From: Zygnema cylindricum
Taxonomy: Eukaryota; Streptophyta; Zygnematophyceae; Zygnematales; Zygnemataceae
NCBI GenBank assembly: GCA_037447655.1
Contig: JBBHKE010001038.1
Location: 161,565-223,564, forward strand
Length of the DNA stretch: 62,000 nucleotides
Direction: 5' to 3'
The first letter of the stretch is position 1. Each line of letters begins with the position of its first letter. Of this stretch, positions 35,733 through 47,362 are shown piece after piece. The position numbers and the translations under genes are program-made. Under the pieces are notes generated by a model. That model had not been told where the DNA came from. It searched no databases and saw only the letters and a program-made list of their open reading frames with translations.

Positions 35733-36841
35733 TGTTGTTTTGAAAAGTTTGTTTTGTGCGTACACGACATTTTCGTGCGCTATGGAATTTAATGTGGAGG
35801 TTTGAATGGATTCATGGATTGGGGAGCGAACGAACGGATATAACTAAAGTGATGTAAAAGATTCACTGAGTGGCGGGTACAAGCATTGACAAATGGACGG
35901 CGGATCGCGAAGCGATCCGATGTGGAATAAACGAAATATTGAAACAGGTACCGCCGGTATGGCGCAGTTGCGACGCAGACAGGACAACGCAATTGCGGTT
36001 ATTTTGGAGGAATATGCGCCGCCGGTACGGAGCAGCTGCGACGTAGACGAATCAACGCAGCTGCGGTTACCTTGATATGATCGGCACGGACAAAGCAACT
36101 GACGCAGCTGCTGATAATGTAACTAGTATAGATTTTGAGTAATGATATTTGTTTAGTGGTTACTTAGTGGTAGCTTGGTTTTTGGCATACAAAGATTATG
36201 GAGATGTCGGTGTAAATATTATGTACAACAAAGGTTTGTCTTTTTGCTAATTAGTTATTAGTGTAGAGTTCTTCGATCTGACATACCTCGAACTATTCGG
36301 GTATACATACAATAGTTTAGGTAGATGGTAGATACCGTACGGTTGGTATGCCGCCGTACATTCAGTAGTGAACTCTCTGAGTATAACTTGTAGGACTCAG
36401 AATATTTTGAGTATCACAGTCAAGTTAATCAAAGTAATGGCAGACTGTTTTCTGCATCTTTGACCTGTTGGTGTGATCATTCTGATTGATGCTTTCATGT
36501 GAAACTTTGTGGAGTTATTCTATGATATAGAATATATATGTGTGCGAAGTTTCATTGTATTCCAGTATCTCTGTAAGATTCTGTGAACAGTCTAAGTGGT
36601 TAGTTTGTGAAGCTGTCAGCTATTTTTGGGAAACTCTGGAGCTTATATCTTCTAGATGCCTTGGTGGATTTTGCTGTAACTTTGGGAGTTTACATTATAT
36701 ATGATATACTACATATTGGTGCAGTTTGAGGTGACTTTGTGTACTGTGGAGTAATCTGTGTCGTCTGAAATACAGCTGTTTAAGGGGTAGTCTGTGGGGC
36801 TTCCGAGTGTAGTCCATGGCTGAAATAGGCTATGGACAACA
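35733..36841 (+). repeat. 5' LTR of the gag-only retrotransposon
   Basis: 1109 bp, TGTTG to CAACA. It contains a small inverted repeat, GGATCGCGAAGCGATCC, missing from the 3' LTR. The gag ATG at 36816 lies inside it. Confidence 0.9.
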
Positions 36842-38378
36842 GGTTTTGGGCCCACACCCATGGCTGCCCATATTTGATGGATCAAAATATCACTACTGGA
36901 AGGATTCACTCGAGAGCTACTTCGAGATGATGGAGCTAATTGATGTGGTGGACGGTACCTTGGCCGAAACATCAAATGGATGGAAAAGGAAAAATCATGA
37001 ATGTCTAAGGTTTATCAAGAACTCCTTGACTGCGGATTTGGTAATGTCATACTTAAGTTTTAAGAGGGCATCTGAATTATGGAAGTGCTTAGAATGTATG
37101 TATGCAAAGACTTCTTTATATCATTGGCTTAGCAATGTTACCAAAATAGTTGAATTCAAGTATGTAGGAGGTAGTATGGAGAAACACTGTATTGACTTAC
37201 AAGTATTATTTGCAGAAAATGACTTGGCAGGAGGAAACTTTACAGATGCCCAACAAGCTATATTATTAATGAGAAGTCTACCTAAAGAATATAAGAGTGC
37301 TTTAGATCGATTGACGTTAATTGATAAAAGGGATTGGAGCTTAGCTGTAGCAAGACGTGTTGTTCTAGATGAAGAGGCTAATAGAAAGATTTTATCCAGT
37401 AAGAGGAATATAAAGGAATCTAAGTCTCAGTTTCATAAAATTAAAAAGAATAGCGAGTTCGGAGATCAGCAAAAGAATTGTTTTTATTGTAATGATTTGG
37501 GACATACCTTCAGGGTATGTCCGTCATATAAAAGTGCATGTGTTACAGGGAAGTTCAGAGATAGATGGGACAACAACCTAGTTCGACCACCAACAAGAAG
37601 AGAATCAAGATCTTTCGTGAGTGAGAGACAAGACTCAACCGATGACAAGAGACATACACAGTGTGTTGACAGATTTGTTCACCTACCGACCTTCTATGTT
37701 GTTCGGAATGAGGAGAAGGAGGTGACAGAAAAGGAATTAGTGTCCGTTTCTTTTCCAGAAAACAGATTGGTGAGTACCAAAGAGTTAAAGGAGGAAGAGT
37801 TTATTGAAGTGAGGAAAAACGACGAAAGAGAGAAGGACACGATTTTTGTGACCTTATCAGATGACAAATCAGTGAGTGAAAACTGCCTACAGAAAGGTTT
37901 GTTAACTGAAGCAAGAGGAGTTGAAGGAAGAGATGGACACTTAGAAGCAGAAACTAGAAATAAGGTGGATGTGGAAATTGGTGAACTAAGAAAAGAACAA
38001 AGACAAACTGTTCAGCAAGATAGATTGAGAAAAGAAGTTTGTGGGAGTGAAAAATATAATAGAAATGCAAACGTTAGGAATATAGGAAAAGAAAATAGGA
38101 AGAAAAGAGTGCAGCTGAAAAGAAGAAGATTAAAAATTAAAATTTCTCAGATGAATGAAGTTAATAGGGATAGCAAATCTACGAAGACAAACATAGAGGT
38201 AAAACAGAAAATTAATATTCTTGACATTAAACAAGTAGAAAACTGTGACAGAAATGAAAATTTCCAGAAAAGACAAAAGATAATGAAGAAAACAAAGAGA
38301 AGATGCAATATTCGACGGATTAAGAGCAGAAGAAAGCATGCTCAGAAAGTGATTAAGAGAAGAGAGCGGGAGAAGTGA
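36816..38378 (+). CDS. Retrotransposon gag-like protein with CCHC zinc knuckle (520 aa)
   Basis: Gag packages the element's RNA into particles. Residues about 17-170 resemble the copia-type gag (UBN2/DUF4219-like) region: FDGSKYHYW near the start, then helix-rich sequence with ASELWKCLECMYA and LMRSLPKEY. A CX2CX4HX4C zinc knuckle lies at Cys222, Cys225, His230 and Cys235. The remaining 280 residues are Lys/Arg/Glu-rich without protease, integrase or polymerase motifs, so pol has been replaced by a charged tail. The ATG and first eight codons fall inside the 5' LTR. It is the only Met upstream of the gag fold, so I keep it as the start. The intact 520 codons suggest the protein was recently functional. 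Confidence 0.85.
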   Translation: MAEIGYGQQVLGPHPWLPIFDGSKYHYWKDSLESYFEMMELIDVVDGTLAETSNGWKRKNHECLRFIKNSLTADLVMSYLSFKRASELWKCLECMYAKTSLYHWLSNVTKIVEFKYVGGSMEKHCIDLQVLFAENDLAGGNFTDAQQAILLMRSLPKEYKSALDRLTLIDKRDWSLAVARRVVLDEEANRKILSSKRNIKESKSQFHKIKKNSEFGDQQKNCFYCNDLGHTFRVCPSYKSACVTGKFRDRWDNNLVRPPTRRESRSFVSERQDSTDDKRHTQCVDRFVHLPTFYVVRNEEKEVTEKELVSVSFPENRLVSTKELKEEEFIEVRKNDEREKDTIFVTLSDDKSVSENCLQKGLLTEARGVEGRDGHLEAETRNKVDVEIGELRKEQRQTVQQDRLRKEVCGSEKYNRNANVRNIGKENRKKRVQLKRRRLKIKISQMNEVNRDSKSTKTNIEVKQKINILDIKQVENCDRNENFQKRQKIMKKTKRRCNIRRIKSRRKHAQKVIKRREREK

Positions 38379-39603
38379 TTTTTTGGAGAACGTGAATTTA
38401 GAGAAATCATAATGTTTGGAAAAACTTATATTACATGTATGTCTTATAAAGACAAGCTCGTGTTTCATTCAATATTATTGGTAGGATTTTAGATTAAATG
38501 TTATTTATGTATTTTTGAAAACGAAGGAGATCAGAAGCAGTGGCGAATCATCGGAAGCAGTTCACGTCGCGAAGCAGCATAGCAGCGCAGCGGATGATGT
38601 GGAAGAATCTGATAGGGGAGGAGGTACAACAGTTGTTTGATAAAAGTGGGTAGAAGATAAATATGTTTGACAAATACTGATCATATTACTAAGTGACAAT
38701 TAAGGGTGGAATTCAGAGTTATTAGAGAGGTATTATATCATTATTGAAAGGGCAATTTGACGTTTATGGCATAGGGGGAGTTGTTACGGGACGATATTCA
38801 AATCTGTTAGTCTGTAAAATTCATAGAAATTAAGGATGGTTGATAAAGTTTTTCGTGGAAGAAAAAGAGTGTTTGAATATTAAATAATTGACTCGGCAAA
38901 GAGGCAGTTGTCAAGAAGGGGAAGTTTGGAAGACATGGCAGAAACGCAGCGGAAGCAGTGGAGAATTAGTGGAAGCAGTTCGCTTCGCAACGCAACAACG
39001 AATTATAGCAACGCATCGGAAGGAGTGGTGTTATAGCGGTAGTGAAAGTGACAGTTTCACATTTATGACTTACGGGGAGCTGTTACAGGACAAATTCTGC
39101 AACGTGGTGGTTTTCCGCAAGGCAAATGGGACATGGCGACGTCAGCAAAACAGTGGTGATGTATTGTTTTGGCTAATATTTTTGAATCATTAAAAGTGAA
39201 GATTGCTACAGAATTTTTAATATCCAAATATTTTAATTTTGTTTGTATCTCCATTAGGGTAGAAATATATGCATGGACTACTGAGTCTAAAGCTTTAGGG
39301 GAGTGTTGAAAGTGAAAGCTTTAGTTCTCAGTAGATGAGGCTATGACGAGGAAGTCAAGGGTGAAAGGAGCAGCTGCTGAAGCTGCGATATCGAACTAGC
39401 GTAGCGTAGCAGCATAGCAGTACACGCTGCATATTCTATTCATACTGCGCTGCGATGTCGAACTAGCGCAGCGTAGCAGCATAGCAGTACACGCTGCATA
39501 TTCTATTCATACTGCGCTGCGATGTCGAACTAGCGCAGCGTAGCAACATAGCATTACACAATGCATATTTTTATAGATGCACGAAACTAAATTTTCGGGG
39601 GAG
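38379..39603 (+). other. 3' interior of the gag-only retrotransposon with purine tracts and tandem repeat
   Basis: Non-coding. Two diverged segments (about 38541-38790 and 38930-39100) repeat GGAAGCAGTTCRC..TCGC words and each ends in a GGGGAG-TGTTAC-like string, resembling polypurine-tract/LTR junctions. A third such junction, AGGGGAGTGTTGAA, lies near 39297. A 67-bp unit (GCTGCGATGTCGAACTAGCG start) occurs about 2.6 times at 39386-39565. Confidence 0.65.
39386..39565 (+). repeat. 67-bp tandem repeat, about 2.6 copies
   Basis: The units contain TAGCAGCATAGCAGTACACG and CTGCATATTCTATTCATACT. The third copy is truncated and diverged just upstream of the polypurine tract. Confidence 0.85.
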
Positions 39604-40678
39604 TGTTGTTTTGAAAAGTTTGTTTCGTGCGTACGCGACATTTCGTGCGCTATGGAATTTAATGTGAGGTTTGAATGGATTCATGGATTGGGGGAGCGAA
39701 CGAACGGATATAACTAAAGTGATGTAAAAGACTCACTGAGTGGCGGGTACAAGCATTGACAAATGGACGGAAATATTGAAACAGGTACCGCCGGTACGGC
39801 GCAGTTGCGACGCAGACAGGACAACGCAATTGCGGTTATTTTGGAGGAATATGCGCCGCCGGTACGGAGCAGCTGCGACGTAGACGAATCAACGCAGCTG
39901 CGGTTACCTTGATATGATCGGCACGGACAAAGCAGCTGACGCAGCTGCTGATAATGTAACTAGTATAGATTTTGAGTAATGATATTTGTTTAGTGGTTAC
40001 TTAGTGGTAGCTTGGTTTTTGACATACAAAGATTATGGAGATGTCGGTGTTAATATTATGTAGAACAAAGGTTTATCTTTTTGCTAATTAGTTATTAGTG
40101 TAGAGTTCTTCGATCTGACATACCTCGAACTATTCGGGTATACATACAATAGTTTAGGTAGATGGTAGATACCGTACGGTTGGTATGCCGCCGTACATTC
40201 AGTAGTGAACTCTCTGAGTATAACTTGTAGGACTCAGAATATTTTGAGTATCACAGTCAAGTTAATCAAAGTAATGGCAGACTGTTTTCTGCATCTTTGA
40301 CCTGTTGGTGTGATCATTCTGATTGATTCTTTCATGTGAAACTTTGTGGAGTTATTCTATGATATAGAATATATATGTGTGCGAAGTTTCATTGTATTCC
40401 AGTATCTCTGTAAGATTCTGTGAACAGTCTAAGTGGTTAGTTTGTGAAGCTGTCAGCTATTTTTGGGAAACTCTGGAGCTTATATCTTCTAGATGCCTTG
40501 GTGGATTTTGCTGTAACTTTGGGAGTTTACAGTATATATGATATACTACATATTGGTGCAGTTTGAGGTGACTTTGTGTACTGTGGAGTAATCTGTGTCG
40601 TCTGAAATACAGCTGTTTAAGGGGTAGTCTGTGGGGCTTCCGAGTGTAGTCCATGGCTGAAATAGGCTATGGACAACA
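39604..40678 (+). repeat. 3' LTR of the gag-only retrotransposon
   Basis: 1075 bp matching 35733-36841 apart from one 33-bp difference and scattered substitutions. It ends GGACAACA before the ACCAG duplication. The short ORF at 40653 is the LTR-borne gag start running into flanking DNA. Confidence 0.92.
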
Positions 40679-41033
40679 ACCAGAAGTCGCAAGAAAATAT
40701 TTGATGGAGGATATTGTTTCACGCTTCTGTTGTCATCCTCTAACCATTCTGACATATTCTTACGCTTTTACAAATCTTAAGTTTCGTCCGCCCGTACCGA
40801 TTTTATTCAATACGTCGTACAAGTCACTTTTTGCCTTCGTTGGTACAAATATTTGGTCAATATTTGTTGTTAGAGATTCTTTGAAGATTTCTAAAATCGT
40901 ATTCATCTATTACGTGGACTTATCAAAGTGTGCTACGAAAATATAATGTCGTTTACTGACCCGACACAATGGAACGATGGCTTCAATAAACGAATTTTTG
41001 ACTTTTACTACGACCGCCTAATGGAACAACGCT

Positions 41034-42380
41034 TTGAAGGTGAACCTCCATCAGGCGAAAAGTGGGGTTCATTTCTAGAAAAAAATACATTTTCGTACAA
41101 ATCCAACTCATTTTCGTACAGGACCGTACTATTTGTTTTTTTTTTTTTTTAAACATGATTGCTGGAGATTCGTCAAGATTCTCCAAACTTTTGGGTGACA
41201 ACGTCAAACGTTCGATTATGAAATTTCGAAGCAAAAGGTCACTTCTTCTAGTGATTCGCTAGTATCCTCAAGGAGGACACTAGCCAATCATTGGAAGTGT
41301 AAAACGTTTACGCCTGGTAAGGTCACGTACGAGCCGCGCGCCATCAGACATTTGCCACGTGCCTTTGGACAGGCGGGAATCAAATCCAACGAAAACCACC
41401 AAAAAAAAAATTTGTTGAAGAATGTGTCGTGACGCCTCATCCACGAGCCGCTGACATCCGGAATTTGCGGCGCCACGACGAAACACGAACAACAAAACAA
41501 CTACCAAAAAATACAAAACACGAACGTACAAACTGTACATTCACGTATTTTAATTTGCGGTTGGATCTACCGATACAAGTTCAGATATTGTGATTTTGGA
41601 ATCTTTGATTGTTCGTCGTTAGAACATGAACCTACGTGCATCCAATCGAAAGAAATCACATACGTGATAGATTCCATTGCTGAAATGACTTGATGGAGAA
41701 GTGAACGAAGTATTACTGCCACTAAACATTTTCCTATGAATACTATGGGCGCCTGATGGAGAAGTGGCCTAATTGTACAGACAAACCTGTTAGGTTTGAC
41801 CACACAACTCATGCCAGCAAGGAACTTATCGCCTAAATGTCTAGCTGCGAGTGGTGCCATGTGTTCTTGTTTGAACGTCGAGATAGTCAAATATTATAAA
41901 ACGCACAAAATTTGAATGTCGTATCCGTACAAATTGAAATTGATTAAAGGGGAGATTGGGGATTGTATTTTAAGATGAGTTGGCATGACGTGGACGTTTG
42001 TCGTGAAAAGGCAGACGTATAACGGTTTAGGTCCATCAGGTCTTGGCGAGTAATTGTACGGATTCGTCTAGTATGTTTTGACCACTTCTCCATCAGGGCG
42101 TGTGAGTTGGCATGACGTGGCAGCTGGCATGACGTGGCAGTGTGTCTAAAGAAGGAAGACGTATACGGGCTCTCGTCCTTCAGATGTTGCTAATAATTGT
42201 ACGACATAATCGTACAGACAGCTTACTTTTATTTTGATGACTTTTCCACCGGGTCGTCCCAGAAAGGCACTAACTGCCTAGATGTTTAATTTGGACCGGT
42301 GCCACGTGTCCCTGATTAGACGTCAAGATAATCACAGAATTTATAAGCACAAAATATGAACGTCGAATCCGTCGTAAAGC
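41034..42380. other. Intergenic DNA with family E remnants
   Basis: A family E head (GGTGAACCTCCATCAGGCG) begins near 41040. An inverted pair, CGCCTGATGGAGAAGTGG near 41751 and CCACTTCTCCATCAGGGCG near 42085, marks another E-related remnant. TTGGCATGACGTGG-type segments at about 41975 and 42110 repeat those near 33755. No gene. Confidence 0.45.
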
Positions 42381-42383
42381 TTA

Positions 42384-43337
42384 GGGTACTTTTGTATGTA
42401 AACTGAACTTCAGCCTATAAACTTTGTTTTTAGCGAAGATTTTCCATACTGCTTTCAGAGCATTCCTATGCAAAGAAATGAAATCGTTACTTTTGACTGT
42501 GACGGATGTAGACGTGGGTGTAATTTGTGACGGTTGTAGACTTTTATAAAACTCGCGACAATTGATGACGTTTACAAAATAGCGACGGTTGTAGACGTCT
42601 GCCTACTTGTGACATTGTAGATGTTTAGAGACTGTGACATTTTGACGTCACGCTCAAATTATGACAGCGTCGACGTCATAAATTCTAAAATTTCCCGCCA
42701 TGGTTTCTCGATTTTGTTTTTTAGTCTTTTCTCACTCTACTTGCCATCAAAATACGCCCAACGATAGTAAAAAGAAATTGTTTTTATAGATCTTTTATTT
42801 GATACCATTATTTATGTTTTTCATTGCAAGAATAAAGAGATATATACGCGGTAGAGGGAGAGGGAGAGAGAGAGAGAGGCTCTTTCACGGAATTCGCTTT
42901 TGCGAAATGGCGTCTGTTGGTCAAGACTCCCTCCACGGCCCCTGTATGGAAAAAAATCACGCACAAGCTGGAAACGTGCAGTGGGTTTTTTTTTAAGAAC
43001 TCCGAGCACAAAAATTGTCAAAAACTTCCGACATGCGAAACAACATCTGCAGACTCGCTCACTTCATGTAACTTTATTTGAAATCACACTGCAAGGTGAT
43101 TTTATATAAAGTTTGAAGATGAGTTTGAAGGACGAGAAAGTGGGTCGAAACGCGCCAGAGGACAAAGTGCATCGCGCTACACGACAAACTGCAGTACGTA
43201 TAAAGTTTTAAGGTAACGCAACTTGTACGGTGATAATTTCATTTTTTTGGTACGGCTGCGGATTTTCTCGTTTTTTTCTAAGTTATGGAGGAAAGCGACA
43301 AAAAATAACTGTAACTTTAGCACATGCAAAAGTACCC
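42384..43337. mobile_element. Harbinger/PIF-like element, family D, uninterrupted (954 bp)
   Basis: The ends are GGGTACTTTTGTATGT and CATGCAAAAGTACCC, with TTA on both sides (42381-42383 and 43338-43340). Internal words include CTGTGACGGATGTAGACGTGG and the GTGATTTTATATAAAGTTTGAAG segment that borders the LTR insertion in D'. Confidence 0.85.
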
Positions 43338-43340
43338 TTA

Positions 43341-44928
43341 CTTTGGTTTCTACAAATTTTTCGAACAGCAAAAAGTTTTTTGGGTGCAACATTCATATTT
43401 TTGACAAAAACGAAAGAGAAATATTATTGCGTAACCACATGGACGAATACCATTACATATCCGTACCAATGTCTATTCGTTTTAATGTAAATTAATTATA
43501 TAATACCCCTTTGCGCCAAAAGGAATGCGGGCAAAGTGAAAAAGTTGCTCAAAACGACAAAGCAAAAACTGCTCCGAAATTGCTCTCCATTTAAAAATGT
43601 TGTCGGCAGAAAAAGACAAAACGAATGGAATAGCTTTACCCGTGATTCGCGGAATGTGTCTGTTAGAAAAGATGCCTTTTTATCACACATGTGAACCACA
43701 AACTTTTTTTTTCTGCACGTCCAAAACCGCCGCCGCATTTTTTTTATTAACCACGAGCCATTGGTCCCCATGTCTCCGTACACAATTTTGTCGTAATGTG
43801 CAGGATTGGCACACTCCAAGTCACACTGTACGGTAATTGAAGTTAAACAACCGTAGAGGGTCACTGATGAATAAACTAGCATGTGACGACAGGAAAAAAT
43901 CATGTTATCTAGTTGCCACGAGCGAATTTGGATTTTCTGAACTGATTTCTAATAATGGATAAAGCAGCAGATTATCCCTGAGATGCAGTAAATCAAAATC
44001 GTATCTCCAGGACTGACGCAGAATCTGACCTGATGTACTTTTTTTCAAAGGTAGGCTTAAAACTGGTCGTTGAAATTCAAGTCATAGAAAACGACAAAAA
44101 ATATGTAGGTATATGTCAACTCAGGTTGTTTTCGATTGGTGGGAGAAAAAAAAAAAAGGATGGAAAAAAAATTGAACCCAAACCACAAAACATTTATATA
44201 AAAGTCAAAAAATATTAGCCCAAAAATAATTTTCTTAACATCTTCTCATGTGTTGAAACGTTTTTCATTGGTTTATAATCTCTTAAAATTTTAAATTCGT
44301 AATAATAAAAAGACAGGAAAAAAAAAGTGATCATACGAAAGACCAAACGAAAAACAAGAAACTAGCCGTCAGACTGGCGGTGACGACCGTCCAAGTGTCC
44401 GTCAGTTAAAATCTATTTGATTATTGCAGCCTGTTATAATAATAGTCGCGGGCGACCCGGTGCTTTGCCCTTTGATTGTCAAGGGCCTATCGTTTTTGTA
44501 CACGCGGACCAATAGGAGCGTCACAATTTTTCGTAGGAGTTACATGTACTCCACGTATCAATTTGATAACACAGATAACTAAGGAACTAGACCAAATAGA
44601 AAAATATATTCAATCGAAATTTTTACATCCTCTTTTTCCTTCAACTTCACTTCTGTTTTTGATATATAGCAAGCTATATTACACTCCTCAAATACTCTCC
44701 CAAAATAGTAGAAGACAAAATTACACTATTTCTGTCTCTCCACGTCACAAATCCCACTCAGATTCCACTTACGCAAAATTTGACACTTAGACGCTGAATC
44801 AGATGTAAGCGCCTAACAAAGCATTTGTGCGCCGAACTTCTGTGTGACCTGGACATAAAACATCCACGGTCCTATGCACACTAAATAAATTACCAATCGT
44901 ACAGGACCACCAAGCAAAATCTCCAAAA
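43341..44928. other. Unclassified intergenic stretch
   Basis: No gene or bounded element recognised. The opposing ORFs at about 43496-43903 overlap each other and show no family features. Confidence 0.35.
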
Positions 44929-44936
44929 CTATCAAG

Positions 44937-46542
44937 TAGTGTTGGGTATCGAGGACCGTTTGCCGATATTCGATATATATCGAATTTCAGGTACCCGATA
45001 ATCGATATATCGCTTCGATATATTGAATTTCAAATCATCGCCGATATATCGTATCGTCAATATATCGAAGCTAAAAAAAATAAAATCCCACAGGTTTTGT
45101 AAGGGTGTGTCCCCATGTGCATAAGTAAGGGTTTTTTCCTGTCGTTTTGCTGTAAAACTTAGCGCCGTACTGCCTAAGTTGCAACCGTACGAAGGAATCG
45201 CAAATTTGTAGAGTACAATTTGCGTCATCCCTGAACTTAGGATGTACGAAAATTTGTCGTCTTGTGCTTTTCAACCCACTTCTACGACAAAAAACGTCAT
45301 CTTCAACCTTATCTTTAAAACACATGCGCGATGTGATTTAAAATTAGGTTTTTTCGATTGACAAATAGGAACATACTTTCGCACGTGCCGTAAATTTCGA
45401 CAAAAATCCTACGATTTCCAAGGACAAAGAAAAGTACATAGTTCGCTATGTTTTGTCCGTTTGCATTTAATACGACAAAGAAAATTACACAATTTGTTTG
45501 GTTTTGTCCGTTTTCGTCCAGTACGGATGATTTTTTTTTTGCAGGGGTCTCGAAATTCCGATGCCATTTCACGTCGACCGGACAGGAGACGCAAAGGCAA
45601 ATTGCAACTTCTTCAACCGTGAAACGGTACAGGGTGGAAGGAGGTACGTCTACAATGTCACGGTAAGACATGCGACGTCACACAAGCAGTTCCAAAATAT
45701 AACGTCCGACAACACAGATTGTAGACGTTGACAACCGTTACAGGTATTGTCGACGTATACAATCGTCACAAACGTAACTTACGATACGTTCTTACACATA
45801 GGGACACTTGAAAAGCGGGTCCGGCGGATCCGCGCTAAAATACAAAGTAAGTTCGCTAAGTTACAAGTACATGGGGACATACCCTAAGTCTCGTGACTTC
45901 GGACAAAGTGACTGTAAAATCTTTGCCGGAAAGAAATACGGTTTTTTCCTGAAAGTCAGCAGAGTGAAGGAGATCTCTGAGGTACATTGACGAGGTACAC
46001 TTGTGAAGTACACGTACATCATACGCAAGTACGATTTTCCTGACGAAAAAGGTCAGTTTCCAGATATTCGATGATTTTTGAGATTTGGTAGTCAGCTTAC
46101 GTGGAACCACTCATATAAGAACACGTATGTAAAACTTTTTGACAAAAGATACGTGATGTACCCGAGGCCTCTGTAATACATAAATTTTGTTGTTCGTACT
46201 ATTACAGAGACCTCCTCGTGTAACCATACCCCAAATAATTAATCATTACAATTTCAGAATTAGTACTTTTTTGTCGGTTACATTTTGCGGCGTCTACCTT
46301 TAAGTCACGGAACGAAAATCACGGCGTACGTGGCGTATTAGACAATTTGACTTTTTCGCTAAAATAACATATTATATAAAAAAATAAAAATAATAAATTT
46401 AAAAAATACTATATATCGCGATATATATCGCGATGATTTATGTTGGTCTCGGTACGATATATCGAGGATCCTGCTCAATCGATATTCGATATATCGAATA
46501 TCGAGATTATCGCGATATGAATTTACCCGATACCCAACACTA
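44937..46542. mobile_element. hAT-like element with TATCG-rich ends (1606 bp)
   Basis: The ends are TAGTGTTGGGTATCG and CGATACCCAACACTA, with a perfect 8-bp duplication CTATCAAG at 44929-44936 and 46543-46550. The outermost 130 bp on each side are packed with CGATATATCG/ATTCGATAT motifs, as expected for subterminal transposase-binding repeats. No transposase. A family C Harbinger-like element sits inside. Confidence 0.9.
45103..45884. mobile_element. Harbinger/PIF-like MITE, family C, nested in a hAT-like element (782 bp)
   Basis: The ends are GGGTGTGTCCCCATGTGC and GTACATGGGGACATACCC, flanked by TAA at 45100-45102 and 45885-45887. It carries the GGTCCGGCGGATCCGCGC motif near the right end. 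Confidence 0.85.
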
Positions 46543-46735
46543 CTATCAAGGGCGCAGAATGCGCACCAGTTAAGCAGCAAACGTACAAATCATTGTACGT
46601 AATAACGTACGTAATATCTTCGAAACAACAATGATCTCCGTACACGATCAAAAGGTACGCAAGCGAACTTCAACCAAAACTCCACGACAAAGTGAAACAA
46701 TATCGGCCGAACAAATGTACGCCGCAACCCAAAGA

Positions 46736-47362
46736 CAGAGGTCGCAAAAGTCAAAATTTAACATAACCGAAACCGGCCGTTATTTTTTTTCAAAATCTGA
46801 GTAACCGACGCCGGACCGGGTTATGTCACGCTCCAAAATTGTTAACCGTTAACCGACCGGCGTTTACGAAAATAAAAGTTAACCGAAACTCGATTTCTCG
46901 CGACTAACCGTGCCCGCCCGTAACCGAAAAAGTACAAAATTAACTAATGTACGACGTATGAATAAGCCAATAATTACGATTTGTCGCGTTCCCTTAGATT
47001 TGCGAAATGAATAGTGTTTACTAACGTGTCAGATTTGCGACGCTTTGTCGCGTTCCCTAAGATTTGCGAAATGAATAGTGTTACTACCGTGTCAGATTTG
47101 CGACGCTAATCATGATGTAACGTACTTCCACGATACCAAAGAGTACAAAGTACAATAATGTTGGATTGTATGGAGAGTACAAAATTTTCATTTTTTTTGG
47201 TTTTTTGGTTGACCGACCGTAACCGACCGTTTTTTTTTCTAGTGAATCAACCGACCGCAACCGCCCGGCCCTCAAAATTTGGCAACCGAATCCGTTCCGG
47301 ATCCGGCGCGGGCAATCGGTTAACGGTCGGTCACGGTTTCGGTTGACCGTTTGCGACCTCTG
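46736..47362. mobile_element. hAT-like element with CAGAGGTCGC ends, copy a (627 bp)
   Basis: The ends are CAGAGGTCGCAAAAGTCAAA and GTTGACCGTTTGCGACCTCTG-type inverse. Subterminal AACCGACCG/CGGTCGGTTAACGG repeats occur on both sides. Two 62-64-bp units starting TTTGTCGCGTTCCC lie at 46980-47107. The 8-bp flanks (CCCAAAGA and GTTCTGGG) do not match, unlike copy b. Confidence 0.75.

Larger units (their letters stand above)
35733..40678 (+). mobile_element. Gag-only LTR retrotransposon (copia-like, TR-GAG type), 4946 bp
   Basis: LTRs at 35733-36841 (1109 bp) and 39604-40678 (1075 bp) begin TGTTG and end CAACA. A perfect 5-bp duplication, ACCAG, lies at 35728-35732 and 40679-40683. A purine tract, CGGGGGAG, precedes the 3' LTR. 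The interior has one long ORF, gag, and no protease, integrase or reverse transcriptase. The LTRs differ by a 33-bp segment near 35890-35925 plus scattered changes. No initiator-Met primer-binding site follows the 5' LTR; the sequence there is GGTTTTGGGCCCACACCC. Confidence 0.9.
35382..41033. mobile_element. Harbinger/PIF-like element E1, split by a gag-only LTR retrotransposon
   Basis: The left end GGGTGAGGTTCCATTAGG directly follows the TAA ending the previous element. The right end resembles GACCGCCTAATGGAAC near 41030, as in copy E2 (58333-59024). Without the 4.95-kb insertion it would be about 700 bp, close to E2 at 692 bp. The right border is approximate. Confidence 0.6.

Noticed and set aside
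38888-39193. 101-residue ORF in the 3' part of the gag-only element, as a possible pol fragment
   Set aside because: No reverse transcriptase, RNase H, integrase or protease motif is visible, and the DNA is a diverged repeat.
40653-40946. 97-residue ORF beginning like gag
   Set aside because: It is the gag start carried by the 3' LTR reading into unrelated flanking DNA.
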